This document shows positions 25,986 to 38,400 of a DNA stretch of 64,000 nt, in pieces. The notes under the pieces were generated by a model. That model searched no databases. It saw only the letters and a program-made list of their open reading frames with translations, and was not told where the DNA came from. Source of the stretch: Calliphora vicina (taxonomy: Eukaryota > Arthropoda > Insecta > Diptera > Calliphoridae); the NCBI RefSeq assembly GCF_958450345.1, contig NC_088780.1, positions 158,020,726 through 158,084,725 of the forward strand. Direction: 5' to 3'. Within the stretch, counting starts at the first letter, position 1. The number at the start of each line of letters is the position of its first letter. A program made the translations under genes and the position numbers.

Positions 25986-27768
25986 AAATAACTTTTTTTG
26001 TCAGACGTTGAGAAGGGACCTAATGGGTGTTTTTAGACCGATTTCAAAATTTTAAACATTATGGAGAGGCAAAGAATTAAGCTTTTATAAAATGTATGCA
26101 CAAAATATATATTCCAAGAAATATTGTAAGTTTTTATATAAAGTTTCTCGTTTTTTTTCGAAAATTTTCAAATTCAATTTTTCAATTATAATTTTTTCCT
26201 ACGAAACCCTAATTTTTTTGGGGTGTTATAAAGACAATTTTATATAGAAAAAATTGAGACATTACTTGTTAAATTCGATTAATATTTGCAAAAGTTATTA
26301 AACTTTTTTGAAAAAAGTTCAAAATACATATTTACCTTGTAAATAAAAAACTGTACAAATATTTTATTTGTATAGTTTTTTGTTTTTTATTATTCATATG
26401 CGCTGGAGGAGGAAAAAGGTGTTAATGAAAAGTTTAATAACTTTTAAAATTTTCATACGATTTGAAAAATTAAAACCAGGTGGATTAGCCGTCCTTAACG
26501 GAACGGCACATCTGATCGTTTCTGTTGTGTGTAAAGTAGTTAAAGCAATTATAGTGATAAAATGTAGCGTAACTGTAACGTCTGAACCTGTTAAAAACAG
26601 ATTTTCATTACGATTCAACTTGACATCTGCTAGCAGAGTTAATTTTCAAAAGCAATTAAATTGAAATTTACTTCTTTTTTGAAAAATAGCACACAATATT
26701 GGTTTTATATATTATTATTTTATATAAAATCAACTATCAACCGCTAAAAAATTATTTTTTTTTAGGATTTTTATGTCAAATTCGTGTTAGATATTTTTAA
26801 TGTTTTATAATCGCACTAAAGTGTTACGTTAAGTCAATATTACGGTTACATTCCATCAACAGTTGGCTAACCCAGCCTTTATACAGTCATAGTTGCCTGT
26901 TGTTGCTTTTGCTTTTGAGTTTTTTTGTATTTTTCGCCACAACAAACAGAAGTGAATTGACAGTTCAATTGTCTAAACAAGTGAATAAAACAAATAATCA
27001 GCTGTTCTTCTGAGGTCACCTTATAAACATTAGCCTTGTGTCAAACGTCAGAAGAAGGATTTACTGTGGCTACAACAGACATGAAATTCTGTTAAAACAT
27101 CATCATAAATTTTTAATATGTTAATGGTGGAGTATCGTACTCATGACAATGTTAAGATATTCCATTATTTTTTGATTGTCGGTGAAGCAAATTCTAAAAA
27201 ATCGTGTGTGTGTGTGTTTTATTTCTTTGTGATTTTAGTGTAGTGTATTTGTAGTGTTGTAAATGAAAAAAAAGCAACAAAATTACAGCTTTCAAGCGTC
27301 ATTTCATGTTATAAAAAAGTTGTTAAAGCACATGGTTTAACAACCGTGTTAAAACATGAGAAAAACGCTACCATCATGTTAATGTTAAGCATTTCATGTC
27401 AGTTGTAGACCCAGTCTGATTCTCTTTGTATTATGTTAAGTTGAACTTTCAGAAGTTCACTTTTAAACACAGACGTGGTCCAATAGTAAATATGCACCTC
27501 AAATGTGAAAAACGTTTTTTTGTAACTCTTACAAATAAAAACCTATTTTAAAAATCGTTTCGTTTCTAAATTTTATGAACAGTAACTAAATGTTTAGTTT
27601 TTAATATTGACTTTTTTTACATTGTTTTGTAAATTTGACAAATCATCGCGGTCGGATAATTGTTCAATATTTTAGATTTCAGTGAGTTCCGTTATTTTAA
27701 TCATTCTATTTTAAAATGGACGTATAAACGAATTTTAAACTTTTTTTCGATTTTAAAACTCTTACGCT
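25986..27768. other. No gene seen
   Basis: AT-rich. Overlapping open frames on both strands at 26368-26664 have no domain or codon signal. GT microsatellite near 27203-27219. Confidence 0.55.
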
Positions 27769-28446
27769 GCGTTTACACATGCAAGTAGATTGATGAAAGT
27801 TGATAATACGTATTATTATCGAAAATGTCGAAAATACATCGAAATGTCTACAAGTTGCTTGAGCGTTTACACATGCAAGTAAAAGTTCATTTTGTAAATG
27901 TTAGCGAAGGAGAATGATGTCTTCAAAATGCCACAAATATAAGAATATTACAGCTAATTCGATAAATAAACCTTTTATATATCAGCATTTGTTATTTTTA
28001 AGTCCATTTGCGGCTTGAAACCAAATTTTATTATTTTTATTCATAACAATAAAGTGTTACCATGATATTCAAATATAAAAATTTCTGGGGAAAATGTTAG
28101 GTTAAAAATTTTTATAGATATTAGTAACAATTTTATTTATTAAAACTAATGAAATTGCTATTTTTACGAAAACGATAAGCATTAGTGGTCATTTGTACTA
28201 TTTTCTTTTACAAAAATACATAAAATAAGTTAAAAATATAATTATTATTTTACCACCTTCTGATAAATTTTTTAAAAGCTATTTATTGGCAACTCTATTT
28301 GTCATCACTTGTATGAAAGTGTCGAAAATCACTGTCCACCTAAATTCAGTAGGCAGTGAGCTGCAAGTGGCTGCATGTGTGATTGTGTTAGTGCAAAAGT
28401 ATGTATGTATTGTGTTTTTCGAACTGTTACTTGCATGTGTAAACGC
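27769..28446. mobile_element. MITE-like element upstream of calnexin
   Basis: GCGTTTACACATGCAAGTA occurs at 27769-27787 and again at 27863-27881, and its complement TACTTGCATGTGTAAACGC ends at 28446. The interior is AT-rich and non-coding. It lies about 0.9 kb before the calnexin start codon. Confidence 0.6.
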
Positions 28447-28974
28447 TAGGTTAGCACCATTTTCTCAATCTCTTGTTATCGTTTTTCGTAAGGATATACT
28501 TCCAAATGTTAAAAAAAATAATATGAGAGTGAGAATAAGGTGCCAAATGTATTATAAAACATGCTAATTAATCCAAATATAAGTGTGCTACTTTTGCATT
28601 TCATTTTGCTGTTATTCAAACAAATATTATTAAATTTCATGATATTTTTATTAAATTTCATCATACACGATATTATTGTATGCAAGGACCTTTAACTGGG
28701 TTATGTTACAGTTTAAATACATGGATTTAGAAAATATAATTCTAAATATGTATATTTAGAATTTAATTTAATTTTTAACTATTATAATTCCAAAGCTATA
28801 CACAATAAATTACACACTAGTTAAAAGGTTTTCTTTTATTTTATTATTAATTAATATTTTTACAGTACTAGTTTCTTAAATATATAATTTTAATGAAAAT
28901 CAATATTCAATTTATTAAGAACTTCCCATGAATTTCATATTTACGTGCAGTGTACTTTTAGCAAATACAACCCT

Positions 28975-29276
28975 GCGCACAACCAGCTGTCATCATAGAA
29001 ATAATCCACAATTTTCTTTCTTTGTTTTCCTTCTGTGTGGATTGTATTCTACATTTTTTTGTAACTTTTTTCAACCACTTTTATTTTGTCTTCTTTTGTG
29101 TGCCACCATTTTTTCACTTCTACTAGTTTTTTAGGAAATTTCATTGAGTAAACTGTAACAATTGATAAAAGCGGTAAGTAGTAATTTGATTAAGCACCTC
29201 AAAGTAATAAAACTTAAATATTTTCAACATTTACAAATAATTAAATGTTTATTTTACATTGATTTATGCGTTACAG
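28975..29276 (+). other. Cnx99A: Calnexin 5'-UTR exon and first intron (TSS not resolved)
   Basis: A strong donor, GCG|GTAAGTAG, lies at 29173/29174. An acceptor TTACAG ends at 29276, 60 bases before the start codon, defining a 103-nt intron in the leader. The exon start is a guess: a pyrimidine-rich transcribed-looking tract covers roughly 28975-29160. An ACGTG core sits at 28943-28947 and a CAGCTG E-box just downstream. An ACGTG core would suit an unfolded-protein-response gene, but one core is weak evidence. Confidence 0.55.
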
Positions 29277-29336
29277 TTCGATAATACATCCCATCCATCA
29301 CACGGAGCCGCTACCAAATAAACAACAAACTACACA

Positions 29337-29471
29337 ATGCGAAAAACGCATTATTCATCGATAGCGCTTTTATTAGCGGTGAATCTATTAATTGGTCCAC
29401 TATTCATAAATACGGTCAGTGGAGCAGAAGAGGAACAAGATTTTGATGATGGTGTTGTGGAAGATTTACAA
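29337..29471 (+). CDS. Cnx99A: Calnexin coding exon 1: signal peptide and acidic N-terminus
   Basis: Codes residues 1-45. Basic n-region (MRKTHY), hydrophobic core rich in L/I/V/A, likely cleavage near VSGA, then an acidic mature N-terminus (EEEQDFDD). Ends in phase 0 at CAA|GTAAGT. Confidence 0.93.
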
Positions 29472-32400
29472 GTAAGTGGATATGTTACATAGCACAAAGC
29501 GAAAGAAAAAAGAGCTGCTGCTGCTTTTTCTCAATAGTGAAAGAAAAGTGATTTTCTATAAATTAAAGAAATGTGTACTTGAAAAGAATGAAAAAGAAAA
29601 AAAAAATGTTCCAATCGACCGGTTGGTTGGTTGATTATATTTATGTTACGGTGGTTGGTGTGAAGTACACGTCAGTGTTATATATTTTTTTTAATTTGTG
29701 GTTTATTAAGTGTTAAATATATATGGAATAGTTATTTTTGTAAATAATTTGGTTTTAAATACATATGTGCTATTTTTAAGCTACATGTCAGTTTTAAAAT
29801 TATGTTAATTAACACTTTCCCCATTTAATTGTCCCTTTAAGAATTTATGACGTTCATTGAACCTTTTTTTTATCATTTTTATTTTGTTTGTTGGGGGGTT
29901 AAGGGTGACATAACCTCAACTATTTTCATTTTATTTATTTTTTGTTCTTTTACTTTCTATTCTGGTACGAAGTGCATTTGTCAGAATTGATGAGAGATGC
30001 CAGATCTTTGTGAGGTATGATAGTTAAATTTTTTGTGTTAAATGCAGGAAATAGATTAATTAATTAAATTTAGTATGTAATATTTATAGGGGTATTAATT
30101 TATGAGATTGATTTAAATTTAAAGAGGTATTACTCATTTTAGCTGTGTTGTTTATTTTAATAATACATATGTAGATTGGGAACTTATAAAAGGGGTGGGT
30201 GGGTTTTTCCTTAGTACGTATAGGGGTAAGAGATGAGGGTAATTGTGTTGAAAATTAATTTAAATTTTTATAGTTAAGTTATGGTTTATTAAAGTCTTTA
30301 AACCAACACAGATTTTTCTAACATTTTCATTTTAAATTTTCTTTTCACACGGTTCATATAGAGAAGTGTTTTTGAAAGTTATAGGGGATTGAAAATATCA
30401 CATTTATCAAAAATGATTACTTAGTTTTTTAAAATTTGCAAAAGCTAAATGTTTTTAATATATAGTAGACAACTCGTCAATACATATCGCTATTCCAAAA
30501 GCCTATTAAATCACATTATTATAGAATATATAGGTACATACAGTGAGTGGTTGACAATACAATGGAAACTATTCCAAATATTGCATAGGTATGTACATCT
30601 ATTTACTTGTATTAACTAATGCAAACAAGAACATAATTAAGTTCTCAAAATAGAAAACAAACTAAACTATTCATTATTATCGTAACAATCGAAACTCAGG
30701 TTCAGCGACTAATGTCCCAATTCTGTTACACGAATTAGGACGAATTTTGTTTTCTACATACTTGAGTTATTATTTTTGAATTCTATAAATAAGTATTTTG
30801 TAGGATATTCCTTGTTTTTTATTGGATGTATCACCTAAAAATTCTGAATTTTTTCAAATTTTTAGCTTTCATTTTGAAACATTTGTAAAATATAAATTTA
30901 TTCACAGTATTGGCCATTGTTATCTATGACCTTTTTCCATAACTGCACATTTTTTGAGACCAAGAACGAATCAAGCCAATATCGGATACTCTGATACAAA
31001 GTGACGCTTTCTGCATCGATCGAAACAAATTGTAGTCGAACGGGACATGGTCTGGCCTATAAAGCGGGTGAAGCAAAACTTCCCAACTAAATACTTTTTA
31101 ACAGGTATCGCAACTTGTGACCGAGCGTTGTCATGATGGAATATTACGCTTTAATGTCTGGCCGCATTCTGGGCGTTTGTAGGTCAATCAGTTGCGATGG
31201 TTTTGTCAGATTTCAATAGCTCATAATAAATACAGAGAATTAGCTTATCGCAATTGATATTTAGATTTGCGTGTCGATTAGTCTGGTTGACCGGAACTCA
31301 CATACGATATCTTACGGTTGGGGTTATCGTAATGGATCCATTTGTCATCACACGTAATGATTCGGTGCAAATATGATTTTCTTTTATAGCATTCTACCAT
31401 CATTTCGGACATGCAAAAGGTTACTTGGCTTTAATTCGTATGGTACCCCATTTCTTTGCTTTTGGATGAATTCTGCTGCTTGCAAACATTTTGAAATTGC
31501 TGCTTATGTTTCTCCCAATGATTTTGCAAGCTCTTGTTCAGTTTGACAACGATCTTCATGGAGTAATCCTCCAATTGTTAGTCTTAAAACTTTTTTGGCT
31601 GACCTGGGTGATCTTTGGCTGACTCTATGACAAATTGGACAATTTCGAAGCAAAAAAAAAACTTTGTTGTTTACACTATAATGTTCAATAACTAAGTGAG
31701 AAATAGAGATTTGTACCCTTCGAAATTTTTAAGTCATACATCCAATATCAATCTTCCTCCTTTGAAATATTTTGCCATTCATTTACAACTGCATCTGGTA
31801 AAGCTTCCTTTGAGCTATAAATTTGAATCCATATTTTGCTACTTTAAATTTTCAATAGGTTCTCTATGGTAGTCTTTGTCATGCTGAAATCTCCAAACTA
31901 AGGGCATATTTTCCTCAGCGTATGGATACATAATATCGTTTAAAATGAATCTGTATCCTATTCCAGTCACAGTAAATTTTATCAAATAAATTGGACCCAT
32001 AACTTCACCACCAATCATGACTGGTTATCACAATTGAAATAGTTTTAAATGGACCCAAATGAGCTGCTTGAAGAGTGTGGTTCTATTGAACTCATTTATG
32101 AACATTAAAAGCGAAGATCGATGGGTTACCTGGATTTACCTAGTTTTTCCAAAAAAAAATTTAAATTTATTTGGAATTAAGGCAACTTCAGAAATCATTT
32201 GTGAAAAATTCATTAACTATTTGACTCAGCATATGAAATTACCCGTTTTTTTACGAATAAATGGAGTTACCTAGTTTTTTAAAAAAATATTTTTTCTTTG
32301 TATTCTTATATACATACATACATATCAAAAATAAGCCGAGTTTTTTTTATTTTTTTAGGTTCAAAATTTGGACCAGAGCTTGTAAATTTGTTTCTATTTC

Positions 32401-35400
32401 GCTCTTTCTATGGAGTTACCTTGTTTTTCAAAAAATGCATGGAGTTAGCAAGTTTTTAGGTGAAAATAACATTTAAATGAGAAACTAAATCAAAATTTCG
32501 ATCTGACAGAGTGATAGTAAATGAAACGCTCTTTCTATTATTTTCTCAAAAATTGGAGTTAACTAGTTTTTCAATACGACCACAGAATTAATAATTCTGC
32601 TGCTGAGCATCATGGAATGGTTAGAATGGATAGTAACATTCTACAAGAACTCTTCTAGAAAACTCCCCTGACTGCCCCAATTTCAATATAATTAAAGGCC
32701 CCCATTCACATACATGAATACCGTCTGCGTCCATTAAAATTGATTAAAATAATAAATATTTGTCATAGATTTCTTTATTAGCAGCAGAGTAAACATTCAA
32801 TAATTGTAAATATAAATATATGAATTGTTTTCTGAACCTTGTTACTCAAATCCAATGACTATTTCAATATCTACAGCTGCAGCTACGTCACGACAATATC
32901 TTGAAAAAAATAATGCTAATCAATTAATTTTACTTTTATTTCAAATGAAATCACTTTAAATACAAACCAAACAATAAGTAAAACAAAACAAATAACAAAA
33001 AAATAGTAGTAGATAACAAAATATTAAAGTAATGATGGGACTGAAAAGGAAAAAAGTTAAATAGGCCAAATTATTAAAACAATATAAAAAAAACATGCCT
33101 TAAGGGAAGCCATTAACACCTGTTGTTCTTAAATACTTTAAATCACACATGTATTTTAAGGTCTGAACGTGTATAAGAAGTATGTTTGTTGTAACAATGA
33201 CATGTTATGTACGTGCTAAACCTTAAAACAACAAAATCTCATACTCCTCCTGGTGTGTTCTTGTCTTGTCTTATCTTTAAATTATTGTTATACTTTTAGA
33301 AGTGTTGTGTCGTTTTTTTAGACAATATGATGCTGCTTAGCAACACTGTCTACTAATATTTATTTAATATCTTTATTTTTTATCATTATGATTTTGTTTT
33401 TTTTTATAATTCTTTAAAGGATGACAGTGCTGCCTTAGCCACCGATGATAATGGCGAAGAAATAGTTTATGAAAGTCCTAAATATGATGCCAGCAAATTC
33501 TCTTTTGTGGATCATTTTGATGATATTGAAAAATCTCAAAAACTTTGGGTGAAATCTCAGGCTAAAAAAGATGATATTGCTGAAGAAATAGCCAAATATG
33601 ATGGCGTTTGGAGTTGGGAAGCACCACAACGTATTGTTTGGAAAAATGATATTGGCTTAGTGTTGAAATCAAAAGCCAAACATGCAGCCATAGCCTCAAA
33701 ACTAACTAAACCATTTACCTTTAAAGAGGACAAACCCTTAGTGGTACAATACGAAGTAACTTTACAGGTAAGCTACAGACATTAATCTATATATATAAAA
33801 GAGTAACGTTACTGACTGACTGACTGACTGACTGAATGACTGACTGACTGATTCATCATCGCACAGCCCAAACGGCTGAAGCTAGAATCACGAAATTTTA
33901 ACTGTGGGTTCCTCCCTCCCCAAAACGATCCGATAAGAAGGGATTTTTGGAAATTCGAACGTTTAGGGGGTAAAAAAGGGTAAAAACGGGTAAATTCGGT
34001 AACCTTATATCTTCAAAACTAATAAAGATACAAAAAAACTTAAAATAGCATGTTACTCCATTTAAAAAATAAGCTGACAGGTGTTTCGTACTTTTTGGAA
34101 ATTCGAAACTTTTAGGGGAGAAAACGGGTAAAAACTGTATTTTGGTACTTTTTTTGCACCCTATGTATCTTTTAAACCAATAAACATAGAAACAAATTTT
34201 AAATCGTATTCTTTAATTAACAAAAAATAAAAAATATAAGTTTGGTACTTTTTGGAAATTCGAACCTTTAAGGGATAAAAATTGTGATAATTTTTGGTAC
34301 TTTTTCATAAAATATGTTTTTCTATAATTTGACATAGACATACAAATATTTTATTATGAGCTCCCACCACGTTACAGAAATTTATTTGAATGAAATTGTA
34401 CCACCTCAATGGCGATAAAAAAGGTACCAAAAAGGGGATAAAATCGGGAAAATACATTATATTTGAAATTATTAAGCCAATTTTGATAATTTTTTTAACG
34501 TTGGTTCCTGGATTCATACAAAAATTAACTAACAGGGTGTTATTTGGAACTCGAGTACCAAGGTGTATATTGGGCCAAATCCGGGTAAACAGTTTGGTAC
34601 TTTTTTTAAAACATATTTATTCTTGGGCACATTAACACAGATTTTAATATTTTGATACATGCCTGTAGCATAAACAATTTTGGCAAAATGGAATATTTTT
34701 AAATTTCAAACTTGAGGGGTGTTCAAGTAAGAAAAGGGAAATTGGTACTTTTCTCCTAATGGTACTTTTTTAAAATTTTAAATTATTTCAGTTATCGACA
34801 TTAAAGTTAGCTGATATTTATTTGAGTGAAGTTAGTGTTAGGAATAGGGGATAATATTTAGGTACCAAAATGTGTGAACTGAACTATAGGTACTTTTTTG
34901 TTCATCTAATGGTACTTTTTTGAAATTTCTATAATAATGGACTTAGAAACATGAAATTAAACATATATGGTCATAAGTGAGTGAGAATTCTAGGGGGAGA
35001 CTTTTTGGTACTTTTTCTTTATTCTAATGGTACTTTTTGAATTTTCTATAACTATGGACTTAGAAACATGAAATTAAGCATATATGGTCCTAGGTAAGTG
35101 ATAATTCTAGGGGGAGACTTTTTGGTACTTTTTCTTTATTCGATTGGTACTTTTTGTAATTTCTTCACCAATGAACCTAGAAACATGAAATAAAGCTTAT
35201 ATGGAACCGAGTGAGTGGGAAACCACAAGTGTGGGCTTTTTGGTCCTTTTTCTATATTCTAATGGTACTTTTTTGAATTTTCTTTAACAATGGACTTAGA
35301 GACATGAAATTAAGCATATATGGTCCTAAGTGAGTAAGAATTCTAGGGGGAGACTTTTTTTACTTTTTCTTTATTCGAATGGTACTTTTTGTAATTTCTT

Positions 35401-38400
35401 CACCAATGAACCTAAAAACATGAAATTAAGACCGGAGTGAGTGGGAATCTACAAGTGACTGCTTTTTGGTACTTTTTCTATATTCGAATGGTACTTTTTG
35501 AATTTTCTGTAATAATGAACATAGAAATATGAAGTTAAGCATATATGGTCCTAAGTGAGTGAGAATTCTAGGGGGAGACTTTTTGGTACTTTTTGTTTAT
35601 TCTAATAGTACTTTTTTGAATTTTCTATAACTATGGACTTAGAAACATGAAATTAAGCATATATGGTCCTAAGTAAGTGAGAATTCTATGGGGAGACTTT
35701 GTGGTCCTTTTTCTTTATTCGATTGGTACTTTTTGTAATTTCTTCACCAATTAATCTAGAAACATGAAATAAAGCTTATATGGAACCGAGTGAGTGGGAA
35801 ACTACAAGTGGGTGCTTTTTGGTACTTTTTCTATATTCTAATGGTACTTTTTGAATTTTCTATAATATAATGGACCTAGAAATATGAAATTAAGCGTATA
35901 TGGTCCTAAGTGATTGAAAATTCAAGCGGATACCTCATGGTACCTTTTGTTTATTCTAATGGTACTTTTTTTTAATTTTCTATAGCAATGGACTTATAAA
36001 CATGAAATTAAACATATATGGTCCTAAGTGAGTGAGAATTCTAAGGGGAGACTTTTTGGTACTTTTTCTTTATTCGAATGGTACTTTTTGTAATTTCTTC
36101 ACCAATGAACCTAGAATCATGAAATAAAGCTTATATGAACCCGAGTGACTGGAAAACCACAAGTGTATACTTTTTAGTACTTTGAATTTTTTGAATTTTC
36201 TATAACAATGAACTTAGAAATACGAAATTAAACATATATGGTCCTAAGTGAGTAAGAAGTCTAGGGGGAGACTTTTTGGTACTTATTCTTTATTCAAATG
36301 GTACTTTTTGTAATTTCTTCACCAATGAACCTAGAAACATTAAATAAAGGTTATACGGACCCGAGTGGGTGAGCAACTACAAGTGGGTGCTTTTTGGTAC
36401 TTTTTCTATATTCTAATGGTACTTTTTGAATTTTCTATAACATAATGGACCTAGAAATATGAAATTAAGCGTATATGGTCCTAAGTGACTGAAAATTCAA
36501 GCGGATACCTCATGGTACCTCTTATTTGTTCTAATGGTACTTTTTTTTTAATTTTCTATAGCAATGGACTTAAAAACATGAAATTAAACATACATGGTCC
36601 TAAGTGAGTTAGAATTCTAGGGGAGACTTTTTGGTACTTTTTCTTTATTCGAATGGTACTTTTTGTAATTTCTACACCAATGAACCTAAAGCCATGAAAT
36701 TAAGCTTATATGGACCCGAGTGAGTGGGGGATTTTTGGTACTTTTTATATATTCTAAGGGTACTTTTTTGGATTTCCTATAATAATGGACCTAGAGTTTC
36801 CAAAGCCGCGGTTTCGGTTTTAAAAAATTAAAAACCGATCGGTTTCGGTTTTGTGATAATTTATTAAATCTTAAGTATTATAGAAACAAAATTAGTTGAT
36901 AATATAGGAAATGATATACAAATCTAAAATTCAAACTTGATAATCAATGGTACTATTTCCTTATTGCAATGGTACTTTTGAATATTTTATAATAATAAAC
37001 CTAAAAATTTAAAATTAGGAACACATTTTGCATTTTCTATAATAATGGACCCAGAAATATGAAATTAGACATTTACAATTAGATTCACAAAGTGAGACTT
37101 GATAGTACTATTTCTTTCTTCTAATTGGGGTGGCGAAGCGCACCGGGTCAGCTAGTACATACATAAGTGACTGACAGACAGTCAAACAGACTACATAGTT
37201 TGTGGCAAAGAATTTGTCATTTGTTGCTAAAAAAAAAGTAAAATGAAAGTATAATCCAATCCAATTATTTCTCTTATATTCTTTCTATTTTTGTGGCTGT
37301 CTTTCTTTTGTATGTTTTCCTTGGCAAATGTGTGTTTGATAATGTAGGAGGGTCAAGAATGCGGTGGTTCATACATTAAATTATTGTCTGCTGGCAAAGC
37401 CACTGATGACCTTACAAAGGTTGGTATTTTTCTTTTTTTTTTTGTTCAAAGAGGAAAAGTTATTATCCCTCTACTATTTAATATTCATATTTCTTTTTTC
37501 ACACAGTTCAATGACAAAACTCCCTATACCATTATGTTTGGTCCCGATAAATGTGGCAATGATATTAAAATGCATTTCATTTTCCGCCATGTTAATCCAA
37601 TTAATGGCAGCATTACTGAAAAACATTGCCGTAAAGCAAAGTAAGTATTTTTCTTTTGTTCGCATGTTTTAAAACATACAAAATTTTATTTCTATCTTGT
37701 TTATTTTTCATTTATTTTCAAATAGAGACCGTTTGGAGGAACCTTTCAAAGATAAATTACCCCATTTGTACACCTTGATTGTGCGTCCCGATAATACCTA
37801 TGAAATTCGTGTCGATCACAAAGTCATTAATGAGGGTTCTTTATTGAGCGATTTTACACCCGCTGTCAATCCACCACGTGAAATTGATGATCCAGAAGAT
37901 AAGAAACCAGAAGATTGGGATGAACGTGAAAAGGTAAAGAATTTAATTGAAGATTTAATTGAAATCAAATTTTTACTATATTTTCTTTATTGTTTGCAGA
38001 TACCTGATCCCTCTGCCCAAAAGCCCGATGACTGGGATGATGATGCTCCTCCACAAATACCAGATCCCACAGCTACCATGCCAGAGGGTTGGTTGGAAGA
38101 AGAACCTGAAATGATTTCTGGTAAGTAATTAATATTGGATTCTATAAGTCTATTGTTTTATCCCAGAGAGAGTGTTCTGCATCGATCGAAACTAATAGTA
38201 GTCTGACGGGGCAGGGTCTGGACTATAAAGCGCTTCTCATTGAGTTCGGTACATTCGTCTGGTTGGTCGGGCTACACATACGATATCTTATGCTTCGGGT
38301 TATCGTAATGGATCCTTTTTTCTTTTAATATCGTTCCGCATAATTTTGACATTCAAAATCGTTTTTCAAGTTCTCTCGGCTTCAATTCGTATGGTACCCA

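Noticed and set aside
26368..26664. 98-codon + frame with a 74-codon frame on the opposite strand
   Set aside because: No recognisable domain, no codon signal, no neighbouring splice context; both frames cover the same slightly less AT-rich stretch.
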